A stretch of DNA of 64,000 bases, taken from Maritalea sp047634455. Its GTDB lineage: Bacteria; Pseudomonadota; Alphaproteobacteria; Rhizobiales; Devosiaceae. Under the pieces are notes generated by a model. The model made no database searches and was not told where the DNA came from. It saw only the letters and a program-made list of their open reading frames with translations. Numbering within the stretch: the stretch's first letter is position 1; each line of letters opens with the position of its first letter. Of this stretch, positions 37,039 through 46,450 are shown in pieces. Position numbers and translations under genes: made by a program. Location: assembly GCF_047634455.1 (NCBI RefSeq), contig NZ_JBLIAI010000002.1, forward strand, positions 62,001 to 126,000, read 5' to 3'.

Positions 37039-37806
37039 ATGGATTTTGCCACCATTATCGGCATGATTGCTGGCGCTGCCTTCATTGCAATCGCGATTTT
37101 CATGGGTGGGTCATTTTCGCAATTTGTCGATTACCCGTCCATCACGATCGTTGTTGGCGGCGGAACGGCTGCAACGCTTATTCGGTTTCCAATTGGCGGT
37201 GTACTCAATGCGTTCGCCACCGGCGGAAAAGTTGCATTCACCCACAAAAAAGTCGACCCAAAAGAGCTGATCCAACAGATCGCTGAAATGGGTGACATCG
37301 TGCGCAAAAACGGCCCCCTAGGACTTGAAAATGTCGAACTTGATGAACCAAACCTAAAAAAGGGTTCTCAGTATATTGCTGATGGTTACGATGCCGGGTT
37401 TATTCGTGAAACAATGGAATTGGAAAGAGATCAGTTTCTAACCAGGCTTTCCGAGGGGCAACGCGTATTCAAATCCCTAGGTGATGCCGCACCTGCTTTT
37501 GGAATGATTGGGACATTGGTTGGCCTTGTGCAAATGTTGGCAAACATGTCCGATCCATCTGCGATTGGTCCCGCCATGGCCGTTGCGCTTTTGACAACAA
37601 TGTATGGTGCGGTGCTTGCCAACCTGATTTGTTTGCCCCTTTCAGACAAACTGAACTCTAAACTAGAACTCGAAGACATCAACCAAACTCTGATCATCGA
37701 TGGCATTATGTCGATTCGCGATGGCAAAAGCCCTGCACTTATTACCCAAATGCTCACCGCATATCTGCCAGAGAAACAACGAGATAGTTTGGAAGACGCT
37801 GCGTAG
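37039..37806 (+). CDS. motA: MotA/PomA-like proton or sodium channel subunit (MotA/TolQ/ExbB family)
   Basis: Inner-membrane stator-type subunit of 255 aa with four membrane helices (about residues 1-23, 28-50, 147-170 and 180-200). The cytoplasmic loop has RETMELERDQFLTRLSEGQRVFKSLGDAAPAFGMIGTLVGLVQML, the conserved PAFGMIGTLVGL of MotA/PomA. ATG at 37039 has AAGGAG upstream. The partner MotB-like gene follows after 38 bp. No other flagellar genes are in the window, so an isolated stator or a non-flagellar role are both possible. The sequence is PomA-like. Confidence 0.88.
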   Translation: MDFATIIGMIAGAAFIAIAIFMGGSFSQFVDYPSITIVVGGGTAATLIRFPIGGVLNAFATGGKVAFTHKKVDPKELIQQIAEMGDIVRKNGPLGLENVELDEPNLKKGSQYIADGYDAGFIRETMELERDQFLTRLSEGQRVFKSLGDAAPAFGMIGTLVGLVQMLANMSDPSAIGPAMAVALLTTMYGAVLANLICLPLSDKLNSKLELEDINQTLIIDGIMSIRDGKSPALITQMLTAYLPEKQRDSLEDAA

Positions 37807-37844
37807 CCGCGACTCATATCAATTTTTCGTAAACGGAAGTCAAA

Positions 37845-38702
37845 ATGGCAAAGAAGAAAAAAGGCGGTGGCGGAAGCGAGATACCTGAATGGCTCGTCAC
37901 GTTCTCAGACCTCATGTCTATTTTGGTGGCTTTCTTCGTTCTTATCGTGTCGTTTTCCATCCAAGACGACCAAAAGCTTCAAGTTGTCGCCGGGTCGATG
38001 AAAGATGCATTTGGCGTTATCCAAACTGAAGCGCGGGCCGGCATTATCGAGCGGGATGGAAACCCCCAGCGTGATTTTGTAAAATCAGTCTCTAATCAAG
38101 ATGAGACCAACCAGTCTGAATATGCCGAAATTCAGCACGATAATCGTTCAAAACAGGGGCAGGAAGCCAACACCTACGATATCGAAAAATCGGATGTTGA
38201 AACGCCGCGCGAGTTCGCCTTAGCAACCACTACATTACGCCAAGCTTGGCAGGAACTTCCCGAGATCACCTTCGTCGCAGACAATCTGCTGATCGAAGAG
38301 ACCGAGGAAGGTTTGCACATCCAAATCGTTGACCAAGAGGGACGCACCATGTTCCCTGAAGGGTCGAAATACCCGTATGAAACAACACGGCAAGCCATTG
38401 CCATCATGACGCCAATCCTGAAGAGTTTACCCAACCAAATCAGAATTACAGGGCACACGGCAGCGGGCGCGTCATATCAGTCCGCTTCGTATGGCGCTTG
38501 GGAACTTTCTTCTGACCGGGCAAACGTTGTGCGGCGATTGATGGAAGAATTTGGCATGCCCTCTGAGCGTATTTTTTCGGTGGTTGGCAAGGGCGATGCA
38601 GCCCCATTGTTCCCCAACGATCCATATCTTTCTGCCAACCGCAGAATTTCAATTTTGGTGATGCAGGAAAAGCCACCCGTGCCAGTTGCACTGAAACCTT
38701 AA
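37845..38702 (+). CDS. motB: MotB/PomB-like stator subunit with OmpA domain
   Basis: Partner of the preceding MotA-like protein, 285 aa. A lysine-rich N-terminus precedes one membrane helix (about 17-40) with the ion-binding aspartate Asp22 in PEWLVTFSDLMSILVAFFVL. A long periplasmic linker follows. The OmpA/MotB peptidoglycan-binding domain lies at about 155-275, with IRITGHTAAG, ELSSDRANVVRRLME and SVVGKGDAAP. Length and helix pattern match PomB/MotB. Stators of this type anchor to peptidoglycan and turn ion flow into torque. The ion cannot be decided here. Confidence 0.88.
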   Translation: MAKKKKGGGGSEIPEWLVTFSDLMSILVAFFVLIVSFSIQDDQKLQVVAGSMKDAFGVIQTEARAGIIERDGNPQRDFVKSVSNQDETNQSEYAEIQHDNRSKQGQEANTYDIEKSDVETPREFALATTTLRQAWQELPEITFVADNLLIEETEEGLHIQIVDQEGRTMFPEGSKYPYETTRQAIAIMTPILKSLPNQIRITGHTAAGASYQSASYGAWELSSDRANVVRRLMEEFGMPSERIFSVVGKGDAAPLFPNDPYLSANRRISILVMQEKPPVPVALKP

Positions 38703-38750
38703 AGAAAGCGCCACTATAGCGCATTCTGTAAGGGAAAGGCCCTTGCTCAA

Positions 38751-39200
38751 TTAAGCGGCTTCAACATGCAATACTGTGGCTTCAACTGAGGTCACGGTAA
38801 CTTTTACGCCTTGAGCCAAATCTGGCCCCGTAACCCGCCAAACACCGTCTTCAATTTTCAACCGGCCATTTCCATCTATGATGGGCTCATCAAGTGTAAA
38901 TGTCTGGCCCACCAGCTTTTCATTCCGCGCATTAAGAAACGGTCGATCAGAAACGTCTTTGCGGCTTTTGAAATATACTGTCCAAATAGCAACACTGGCC
39001 ACTGACAAACCGGCGAACAACACCCATTGCATTTGCCAGTTTAACGCCTGTACCAGGGTTGCTAGGCCGACCAAGACGGCAGACAGGCCGAACCAGACGA
39101 ACACCCCACCAGGCACCACCAATTCAATCGCCAACAGAATGAACCCGCCCACAATCCATGACCAAGCACCATATTCTGCGATCAGCCCGATGATATCCAT
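38751..39200 (-). CDS. NfeD-family membrane protein (short form)
   Basis: Protein of 149 aa of the short NfeD family. Hydrophobic helices lie at about 14-35 and 37-85, followed by a C-terminal OB-like domain (about 95-149) with NEKLVGQTFTLDEPIIDGNGRLKIEDGVWRVTGPD. NfeD proteins are partners of stomatin-like proteins, and this one starts 3 bp after the stop of the stomatin gene. ATG at 39200 has GGAGGG upstream. The pair is thought to help membrane protein quality control or lipid-microdomain organisation. Confidence 0.9.
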   Translation of the reverse strand: MDIIGLIAEYGAWSWIVGGFILLAIELVVPGGVFVWFGLSAVLVGLATLVQALNWQMQWVLFAGLSVASVAIWTVYFKSRKDVSDRPFLNARNEKLVGQTFTLDEPIIDGNGRLKIEDGVWRVTGPDLAQGVKVTVTSVEATVLHVEAA

Positions 39201-39203
39201 ATC

Positions 39204-40163
39204 TTAGCCCTCCGAGTTTGGAACGCGGCCCGTTTGACGCTTCGGCTTGTCACCGCCAAAGGCTTCCCGGGCAATCTCAGCAATTCCGCCCACAGCACCG
39301 ATGACGCTAGCAGCTTCAAGCGGCATCATCAGCACCTTTTGATTTGGTGACTTGGCAATGCTCTCAAGTGCCTTGATATAATTGTTGGCCACAAAATAAT
39401 TAACCGCTTGCACATCACCATTGGCAATCGCCTCCGACACCATTTGTGTGGCTTTCGCTTCAGCCTCGGCTGACCGCTCCCGTGCCTCAGCATCCCTGAA
39501 AGCCGCTTCCTTACGCCCTTCAGCTTCCAGCACTTGCGCCTGTTTCTCGCCTTCCGCTTCAAGAATAGCGCTTTGGCGCTTACCCTCAGATTCCAAAATC
39601 GTTGCCCGTTTTTCGCGCTCCGCCTTCATTTGCCGTGCCATCGACGCAACGAGATCTTTTGGTGGATCAATATCCTTGATCTCAATGCGGGTGATTTTCA
39701 CCCCCCATGGCGACACCGCAGCGTCAACAACTTGCAGCAACCGTTGATTGATTCCATCCCGGTTCGAAAGCAATTCATCCAAATCCATGGACCCCATCAC
39801 GGTACGGATGTTGGTCATTGTCAGGTTCAAAATGGCATGTTCAAGATTAGTCACCTCATACGCAGCAGCAGCTGCATCCATAATTTGATAAAACGTCACG
39901 CCATTTGCGGTAACAGTGGCGTTGTCTCTGGTAATGACTTCTTGGTGAGGCACATCGAGCACCTGTTCCATCATATTGATCTTGCGGCCAATGCCGTCAA
40001 CAAACGGAATGATAAGGCTCAAACCGGGCTTGAGTGTGCGCATATAGCGACCAAATCGCTCAACAGTAAAATTGTATCCTTGAGTTACTGTTTTGACGCC
40101 AGCAACCAGCACCAAAATAACCAGCACTGCCCCAACGATTATCGATATTGAAAACCCGTCCAT
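39204..40163 (-). CDS. qmcA: Stomatin/prohibitin-like SPFH protein (QmcA/paraslipin family)
   Basis: Membrane-anchored SPFH protein of 319 aa from ATG 40163, which has GGAGG 5 nt upstream; ATG 40184 would add seven residues without that site. One N-terminal helix (about 7-25) is followed by the SPFH domain (FTVERFGRYMRTLKPGLSLIIPFVD), then an alanine/glutamate coiled coil (about 180-255). The C-terminal conserved PNQKVLMMPLEA is typical of QmcA/SLP-2 proteins. Such proteins oligomerise in the inner membrane and organise proteases or lipids. It is coupled to the NfeD gene. Confidence 0.93.
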   Translation of the reverse strand: MDGFSISIIVGAVLVILVLVAGVKTVTQGYNFTVERFGRYMRTLKPGLSLIIPFVDGIGRKINMMEQVLDVPHQEVITRDNATVTANGVTFYQIMDAAAAAYEVTNLEHAILNLTMTNIRTVMGSMDLDELLSNRDGINQRLLQVVDAAVSPWGVKITRIEIKDIDPPKDLVASMARQMKAEREKRATILESEGKRQSAILEAEGEKQAQVLEAEGRKEAAFRDAEARERSAEAEAKATQMVSEAIANGDVQAVNYFVANNYIKALESIAKSPNQKVLMMPLEAASVIGAVGGIAEIAREAFGGDKPKRQTGRVPNSEG

Positions 40164-40363
40164 TATGTCCTCCAAGAAAACCATCTACAAATATGTAAGA
40201 ACAATGGTCCCAAATCTCAAGAAATTCAATGATTTTCATAGGTTTTACATCACGATGGGCGCACTTTGAGATATCGTCTTTTGAATAGGCGATCATGCAT
40301 CACCAATTATCATTTTGAGTCAGGCTATGCTCTGCAAATCAAGGTGATGTATTCTTTGCAAGA

Positions 40364-41389
40364 TCAAATCCACCCGGATAGCTCGCGTCGCACCACATCT
40401 TCAATCACCTTCATGCCCAAATCGCTATCGTTCAAGCAAGGAATATAGGCAAACTGTACGCCGCCCGCTTCCAAGAATAGTTCTCGCCCCTCCATGCCAA
40501 TTTCTTCAAGTGTTTCAAGGCAATCCACGGAGAATCCAGGCGTGAGTATAGCGACTTTCTTGATCCCTTTGCCGGGCAATGCCGCCAGCGTTTTGTCGGT
40601 GTAAGGCTGTAGCCACTCTTCAGGGCCGAACCGCGACTGGAACGTCACCATCAATTTGTCTTCGGGCCAACCCAGCTTTTCGCGCACCAGCCTGCTCGAT
40701 TTTATGCATTGGCAATGATAGGGATCGCCTTTCAGCAAATAGCTTTTTGGTACGCCGTGATATGATGTAATCACCAGATCTGGCTCGAAATCCAAATTGG
40801 CTAAGCCATCTTCAATCGACTGCGCGATTGCACCCACATACGCATCAGTCTCAAAATATGCTGGTGCGGTGCGCACGGCCGGCTGCCAACGCATTTTCTT
40901 TAAAGTATCAAACGCCTTGTCGTTGGCCGTAGCTGTCGTTGCAGCTGAATATTGCGGGTAAAGCGGCACCAGCAAAATCTTATCACAGCCCTGCGCCTGT
41001 AACGCTTCTAGCTTGGATTGAGTCGATGGATTGCCATAACGCATAGCGTAGTCGACAAGCACCTGATCATGTTCTGACATTGCGGAGCGCAATGCGCTGA
41101 CCTGTCGTTCTGAAATAACCCGCAACGGGCTATCCCCATTCTCATAATCCCAGATTTTGTCATATGCAGCCCCTGACCTCTTCGGTCTCACGGTCAGAAT
41201 AATCCCGTTCAGGATCGGCCACCATTTCCACTTGGGTATTTCGATGACCCGTTGATCGGACAAGAACTCTTTGAGGTAGCGACGCATGGACCAATAGTCA
41301 GTAGCGTCAGGCGTTCCCAAATTCAAAAGCAATACGCCTACTTTTTTGGGCAGGGCGGCTGGGTGATCTTTTGGCAGAAGCGACGACAT
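40364..41389 (-). CDS. hemH: Ferrochelatase
   Basis: Inserts ferrous iron into protoporphyrin IX, the last step of haem synthesis. It is 341 aa. Family signatures: an N-terminal VLLLNLGTPD, the catalytic histidine in VITSYHGVPKSYLLKGDPYHCQC (about 200), the glutamate in FQSRFGPEEWLQPYTD, and the C-terminal FSVDCLETLEEIGMEGRELF. The cysteine in HCQC may relate to iron-sulfur-type ferrochelatases, but I cannot confirm cluster binding. No other haem genes lie nearby, and it appears monocistronic, between the SPFH gene and the nucleotidase. Confidence 0.95.
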   Translation of the reverse strand: MSSLLPKDHPAALPKKVGVLLLNLGTPDATDYWSMRRYLKEFLSDQRVIEIPKWKWWPILNGIILTVRPKRSGAAYDKIWDYENGDSPLRVISERQVSALRSAMSEHDQVLVDYAMRYGNPSTQSKLEALQAQGCDKILLVPLYPQYSAATTATANDKAFDTLKKMRWQPAVRTAPAYFETDAYVGAIAQSIEDGLANLDFEPDLVITSYHGVPKSYLLKGDPYHCQCIKSSRLVREKLGWPEDKLMVTFQSRFGPEEWLQPYTDKTLAALPGKGIKKVAILTPGFSVDCLETLEEIGMEGRELFLEAGGVQFAYIPCLNDSDLGMKVIEDVVRRELSGWI

Positions 41390-41538
41390 TTGGCCTCGAT
41401 ATTGTTCGTTTGTTTGGCGTAGGCCAAGGTCGCCTCAACATAAAGAACGTCGCCGAAATTTGCAGCGTTCGAATTGTCGCATAGGTCCCCTAACCTTTGC
41501 CGGCTAACATAGTGAGTACATTCTCAAAAGCAAATACG

Positions 41539-41563
41539 AAAAAGGGCGACCCATGGGCCGCCC
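41539..41563 (-). terminator. Terminator after the 5'-nucleotidase gene
   Basis: On the minus strand a GC-rich stem GGGCGGCC / GGTCGCCC with a 4-nt loop (one mismatched pair) is followed by TTTTT. It lies 25-50 bp after the nucleotidase stop. Confidence 0.75.
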
Positions 41564-41586
41564 TCATCAACAATCTTTTCGATTTA

Positions 41587-43176
41587 CTATTCGACAGCTG
41601 TGATCCGGTCATCCACCATTGGTGTATATGCGCCACCAGCCGAAATATAATCTGCAACCACATCTTCAAGGTTCGGCCCAAAGTCATAGGCTTTCATGCC
41701 GTTGGTTGAGAACACTTTGTATCCGTCGCCACCATTGCGCATATAGTTGTTAGAAACAACGCCATAGGTCGCAGCTGGATCTAACGCACCAAAGGTACCC
41801 TCATCTCCGAGCACTTCAACCGAAACAATGCGGCTACCAGGCTCAGCAGAAGGCTTATAGGAGAACTTCAATCCTGCAATCTGCGGGAAGCGACCGGCAC
41901 CTGTTTCGACCTGGCTTACACCATTTTCCAGCGCAGCGATCACATCGGAACCTTTGAGCTCAAAAGTTGCCAAAGTGTTTTGGAACGGGAGCACTGTAAG
42001 AACTTCACCCATGGTGATTTCCCCCGCATCAATTGATGCACGCAAGCCACCACCATTCTGGATCGCAATGGTAACGCCCTGGTTTTTCACCCGGTCCAAC
42101 ATGGCTTCAGCTACAAGCACACCCATTTCGCAAGTTTCTGCGCGACAGAATGAACGATTGCCTTCAATCGCCCCAGTTGTTTCGCCAACAATTGTGTTTT
42201 TAAGCTCTTCAAGTGGCCCGGCAGCTTCTGCTATTTTCGCCAATATATCTTTATCTTCGGCTACTCGAGCATCAAGCGACCATGCTTGACCGCCTGCATC
42301 TTTGACGTTGCCTTCATCATCGAATGTGACGCTCAATTCTCCGACATATTTGGTATAGGCATTGGCCTGAACAATCTGCACTTCGTTGCCGTCTGGTCCT
42401 TCCACAACTGTTGGATAGTCTTCCAAGAGCGTATGCGAGTGACCACCAACGATAACATCTATGCCAGATATTGAAGTTGCGAGTTCGATATCGCTTGAGA
42501 TTCCGATATGTGTCAACAAGATAATCTTGTTGACACCATCACCATTCAATTTTGAAATCAATTCGGGCAGCTGATAATCTTCCGTGAAGATTTTCACGGT
42601 ATCGCCGGGGCTTGCAATATCAACAGTATCTGGGGTCAACAACCCAATCACGCCAAGTTTTTCGCCGCCAACTTCCAAAATTGTGTAGGGCGGGATTTTA
42701 CCGTCGAGCAATGGTTCGCCCGAAAGATCACCATTGGCAAACATCACTGGAAAATTCACCAAATCAGCAAAATTGGACAATCCTGCAGGGCCGTTATCAA
42801 ATTCGTGGTTGCCGACGGCCATCGCGTCAATGCCCATGGTGTTCAGCACTTCAGCGTTCAACTTACCTTTGTAAGTTGTAAAATACAAAGAACCTTGGAA
42901 TTGGTCACCACCAACCAGTGTAACCACATTGCCACCAGCGGCTTCAATAGCACTGCGACGCGTTTCAATGAATGTCTTCAGCCGCGCAGCACCGCCAAAG
43001 CACTTGCCAGCCGCGTTGTCGCCAGCGCTACAATCTGAATCATACTTACTCACCGGCTCAAACCGAGAGTGCATATCGTTAAAGTGCAAAATATTAAGTG
43101 TGTAATCAGCAAATGCTGGCGCTGCAGCGCTGGCCATCATGGTACCAAGCGCAAGCGCAAGTGCTATTTTCTTCAT
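41587..43176 (-). CDS. Secreted 5'-nucleotidase / UshA-family metallophosphatase
   Basis: Periplasmic hydrolase of nucleotides or UDP-sugars, 529 aa from ATG 43176 (GGAGG 9 nt upstream; a longer upstream frame lacks a signal peptide at its start). Residues 1-23 are a Sec signal peptide ending AFA. The metallophosphatase domain has LHFNDMHSRF, GGDQFQGS, AVGNHEFDNG and ILLTHIGIS. It ends with GGHSHT. The C-terminal 5'-nucleotidase domain (about 340-520) has AIQNGGGLRASIDAGEIT and VVSNNYMRNGGDGY. Its role is probably phosphate or nucleoside salvage. Confidence 0.93.
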   Translation of the reverse strand: MKKIALALALGTMMASAAAPAFADYTLNILHFNDMHSRFEPVSKYDSDCSAGDNAAGKCFGGAARLKTFIETRRSAIEAAGGNVVTLVGGDQFQGSLYFTTYKGKLNAEVLNTMGIDAMAVGNHEFDNGPAGLSNFADLVNFPVMFANGDLSGEPLLDGKIPPYTILEVGGEKLGVIGLLTPDTVDIASPGDTVKIFTEDYQLPELISKLNGDGVNKIILLTHIGISSDIELATSISGIDVIVGGHSHTLLEDYPTVVEGPDGNEVQIVQANAYTKYVGELSVTFDDEGNVKDAGGQAWSLDARVAEDKDILAKIAEAAGPLEELKNTIVGETTGAIEGNRSFCRAETCEMGVLVAEAMLDRVKNQGVTIAIQNGGGLRASIDAGEITMGEVLTVLPFQNTLATFELKGSDVIAALENGVSQVETGAGRFPQIAGLKFSYKPSAEPGSRIVSVEVLGDEGTFGALDPAATYGVVSNNYMRNGGDGYKVFSTNGMKAYDFGPNLEDVVADYISAGGAYTPMVDDRITAVE

Positions 43177-43364
43177 TTTTATGAGCCTCCAAATAATTTC
43201 AAACCAGCCCCTTATAGGACGCACCACATGGCAGATTTTTGACAATTTGCGATGTTTTTATTGTGCGCCATTCCTCCCACAAGCACTGGCATGCACCAGA
43301 CTTTATGACAGATTAAGGACAGTGACCAGCACAAATTGGACCATTTGGACAAATACCGTTCGGT

Positions 43365-44918
43365 CTAAAACGAAGAGAACAACAGCAATGCGCCAAATCC
43401 AAAAACCAGAAACGCACCGACCAATTCAGCTGTGCCCAGCACCTCATGCCAGAACCCGCCCTTTGCTGCTGCTCGGGTTTTGGCAAAGTTTTTGAAATAG
43501 ACGGCAATCGCGGCGAGCCCTGATACGGTGATTGCGGTACCCAACCCCATCAAAAATGTGGCGGCGATGCCGGCAAGCAGCAATTGCTGGGAGAGCGCAA
43601 AAGCCAAAACCACCAGCGCCCCTGAACAGGGTCTTAACCCCACGGACATAATCAGCCCCAACTGCTCGCGCCACGAACGCCCGCGAAATTGTCCTGGCTC
43701 TGGTGTATGATGGCCATCACAGCCCTCATCATGCTCATGATCGTGATGTGCATGGTGATTTTGCTTAGACAGTTTTCGCCAGATCAACCACAGACCAAGC
43801 ATCATCACCAGTGCATACGAGGTCACCGCCATCCAATGGGCCGCATCCGACATTGCAAAACTCGTCAGCCGCAACACGCTTGCAGCAACCAAAACGAAAA
43901 CCACAGCCACCACAGACTGCATCAATGCGGTCGCAAAACTCAACAAAATACCTTGCCGCAACTCACTTTCATTCGCCACCATGTAGGACGAGATCACAAT
44001 CTTGCCGTGTCCGGGCCCCGCAGCATGGAAAACGCCATATAAAAAGCTCAAGCCGCCCAGCACCCAGAACGCACTACCGTCGGTGCGCATCTGCGCCATT
44101 GCATCCGTCAGCGCGCGATAAAATGCCTTTTGCTGGCTGTTAATCCAACCAAAAAACCCTGACTGCTGCCCGCCCAAATTGAGTTCCCGCGGCGGCGCAA
44201 CAAAGGGCGACCCCTTCGGCTTTTGCTTCACAACAGGAGCCGCTTCAACGCGTTCCTGCTCACCACAACGCACAATAATCACATTGGACAAGTCTTTGAC
44301 CGCTTGCGCCAATTCTTCAGGCAACTCAAACACGTCGGTGCCAAGCGCATAAAGCTGCTGTTCTATTGCTGGGTCGATTGGGCGCGGCCCGTTTACCTCC
44401 GCCGTGCATATTTCAGGCGCGTTGTCGAAGAAAACCGCGTCGCCTTCAGCAAATTGAAAGCCCGAATAATATTCAGGGTCTGCCACTTCAATTTCAATAT
44501 CAGAAGTTGGGGCAACTGGTGTTTCAAAGTCCACAACAAACGCCAGTTGCAAGTTTGTACCGTCATATTCCATGCGCGCGTCACGCCCGGCAAGAAATGG
44601 GATATTTGCCCCACCTTTTAAACCAGCGACCGTGTAATAGTTGAATTCCTTCAAGCCCAACATATTGTCATCTGCTAAAGGCTGCAACTCATCGCTCGAC
44701 GGCACCCCGTCACCATCTTCATCCAACCCTTGTATTGCCCACGCCGAATAAAGCGGATCGAACGTCCATGCCTGACGCAGCCCGACCATTTCACCTTGGT
44801 CGCTAAACACAACCACAACGCGCGCATCGATAAAAATGTGCGGGTGCGCAATTGCGCCGGTAGCCAAAGTCAGAAGCAGCATCAACGCTGTAAATATTTG
44901 TCGCACAAACCGATCCAT
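43365..44918 (-). CDS. Nickel/cobalt exporter, DUF1007 fused to NicO/RcnA domain
   Basis: Protein of 517 aa with two parts. The N-terminal signal peptide plus DUF1007 (about 25-215) begins HPHIFIDARVVVVF. The C-terminal NicO/RcnA membrane domain (about 290-517) has GPGHGKIVISSYMVAN and a histidine/aspartate-rich cytoplasmic loop (NHHAHHDHEHDEGCDGHH, about 390-410) that should bind metal. A conserved GLRPCSGALVVL follows. Such fusions are widespread in alphaproteobacteria and are linked to Ni/Co efflux or homeostasis; direction is inferred from RcnA. Creatininase-family gene 47 bp upstream may share the transcript. Confidence 0.88.
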   Translation of the reverse strand: MDRFVRQIFTALMLLLTLATGAIAHPHIFIDARVVVVFSDQGEMVGLRQAWTFDPLYSAWAIQGLDEDGDGVPSSDELQPLADDNMLGLKEFNYYTVAGLKGGANIPFLAGRDARMEYDGTNLQLAFVVDFETPVAPTSDIEIEVADPEYYSGFQFAEGDAVFFDNAPEICTAEVNGPRPIDPAIEQQLYALGTDVFELPEELAQAVKDLSNVIIVRCGEQERVEAAPVVKQKPKGSPFVAPPRELNLGGQQSGFFGWINSQQKAFYRALTDAMAQMRTDGSAFWVLGGLSFLYGVFHAAGPGHGKIVISSYMVANESELRQGILLSFATALMQSVVAVVFVLVAASVLRLTSFAMSDAAHWMAVTSYALVMMLGLWLIWRKLSKQNHHAHHDHEHDEGCDGHHTPEPGQFRGRSWREQLGLIMSVGLRPCSGALVVLAFALSQQLLLAGIAATFLMGLGTAITVSGLAAIAVYFKNFAKTRAAAKGGFWHEVLGTAELVGAFLVFGFGALLLFSSF

Positions 44919-44965
44919 TTTTTCGCCTTATGGCATACTTATCCGCGAACTAGAGCATCAGCGCG

Positions 44966-45760
44966 CTATTCTGCCCCATCAAATAACGTCAAATCAAACT
45001 GGGCGACGTCTTTTACCAGCTCTGCAAAGCACCGCTGCACATGCGCAGCGCTTGCTGCACCCTTTTTTGCAGTTGCAACAGATGCATCGCCAACAACGCC
45101 TTGGCTATTCAGGTCTTGGCTCATCCAGCCGAAATGATGTTTGCCGTAGCCTGACAGATGCGTCGCTGATGTCTCAATTTTCTCAAGCTTGCTTTCACAT
45201 TTTTCAGCTCGACCCATGTCGACTTTTTGCGGCGCGAAATGCAGCATCAAGGATGTTTCAATGTCACCACCATGAATGCCATATTTGAGTTCTTGATCAG
45301 AAAACAAACCGTCAGGTTGCCCAAACCGCAACCATGCCGACGACACAGCGAGCATGGAAAAATCGCGGCGCAATGCCAAAATCAATTGGTCAACCACCGC
45401 ACTATTGCCGCCATGTGACGACATGATGATCAAACGCCGCCCACCCCACGCATGGAAGCGTGCGCCAACTGCGTACCAACTTTGAAAAAGATGCTCTGCA
45501 TCAAAACTAAGCGTGCCAACAAAATGATCATGCTCGTCGCTGGCCCCGATGTGCTGAATGGGGAACATCAAAACATTTGCATCTATCTTCAAATCATGTG
45601 CGGCGTTCAAATGTCCTGCGGCAATGTCACAATCCGTTGACAGCGGCAGGTGTGGCCCGTGCGGCTCGATTGCCGCCACCGGCAATACACCAACAGTCTG
45701 TGCGTCCACCAATTGTGCCAACTCATCGCGTTTCAGTTCCATCAGATTGAAGATCGGCAT
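44966..45760 (-). CDS. Creatininase-family metal-dependent amidohydrolase
   Basis: Cytoplasmic hydrolase of 264 aa of the creatininase family. Metal-binding motifs are AAIEPHGPHLPLSTDCDIAAG (near residue 30), GASDEHDHFVGTLS, and SSHGGNSAVV (about 116), with a glutamate in IHGGDIETSLM. Members hydrolyse creatinine or formamide-type amides (MftE and ArfB are relatives). True creatininase activity cannot be assumed. It lies just upstream of the NicO exporter gene. The divergent MarR-like gene could be its regulator. Confidence 0.85.
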   Translation of the reverse strand: MPIFNLMELKRDELAQLVDAQTVGVLPVAAIEPHGPHLPLSTDCDIAAGHLNAAHDLKIDANVLMFPIQHIGASDEHDHFVGTLSFDAEHLFQSWYAVGARFHAWGGRRLIIMSSHGGNSAVVDQLILALRRDFSMLAVSSAWLRFGQPDGLFSDQELKYGIHGGDIETSLMLHFAPQKVDMGRAEKCESKLEKIETSATHLSGYGKHHFGWMSQDLNSQGVVGDASVATAKKGAASAAHVQRCFAELVKDVAQFDLTLFDGAE

Positions 45761-45903
45761 CTATACGTGTCTCCGAAAAGGTCGTTCGAGTTGGTTTTGC
45801 CAGTATTTATGTTGTTTGCAAAGCGGGTCAGTTCAAATTAACCGATTAGCGATAGTCTTAGCCATGAATTCTATTTGCTAAAACTATTGGGCTAAAAAGC
45901 ACT

Positions 45904-46323
45904 ATGGCCAAGAAAACCGAAAACACCCTTCTATTCGCCCTCATCGAAGCGGGCGCATTAAGCCGCCAAGCCGCCCTTGCGCCTCTACGCGAATTGGGAT
46001 TGGTGCCGGGTGATGATGCCATATTGCTTTGGCTCAATGGCAACCCAGATACAGAGTTCTCAGAAATGTTGTTTGAACTGGGGTTAGACAGAAAGACCCT
46101 GCGCACCATTTTGTTTCGGTTTCAAAACATTGCTTTGGTCAGCTGCATTCCGTCAACTGACGGCGAAGACCTAGACGTAACACTCACCGAAGGCGGCCAA
46201 CGGCTGATCGATGCACTAGAGCACCATTGGCAGACGTTGGACAAACAACTGCGCGCGCAATTTGCGCCCAAAAAAGCCAAGAAACTCAAAAAAGCGCTAC
46301 ACAGGTTAGCCGATAGTTTTTGA
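45904..46323 (+). CDS. Probable MarR-like winged-helix regulator
   Basis: Small protein of 139 aa. The sequence suggests a winged helix: LLWLNGNPDTEFSEMLFELGLDRKTLRTILFRFQNIALVSCIPSTDGEDLDVTLTEGGQRLIDALEHHW, that is, a helix-turn-helix and a beta wing followed by the T-E-G-G-Q-R-L motif of MarR proteins. N-terminal and C-terminal helices would dimerise it, and the tail is lysine-rich (KKAKKLKKAL). It is divergent from the creatininase gene across 143 bp. No ligand is suggested. The family call is moderate because the DNA-binding helix is weak. Confidence 0.55.
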   Translation: MAKKTENTLLFALIEAGALSRQAALAPLRELGLVPGDDAILLWLNGNPDTEFSEMLFELGLDRKTLRTILFRFQNIALVSCIPSTDGEDLDVTLTEGGQRLIDALEHHWQTLDKQLRAQFAPKKAKKLKKALHRLADSF

Positions 46324-46450
46324 GGTACGTTTCATTGCTCAATAATCAGCCATACGCGGCTTGAAATATCAGGCTCCGCAATTAGCAATTTTACTTCCAC
46401 CGTAAAATAGAGATACTAATCTCCACGCGCTGATTTGGCTGGAGTCCTTG

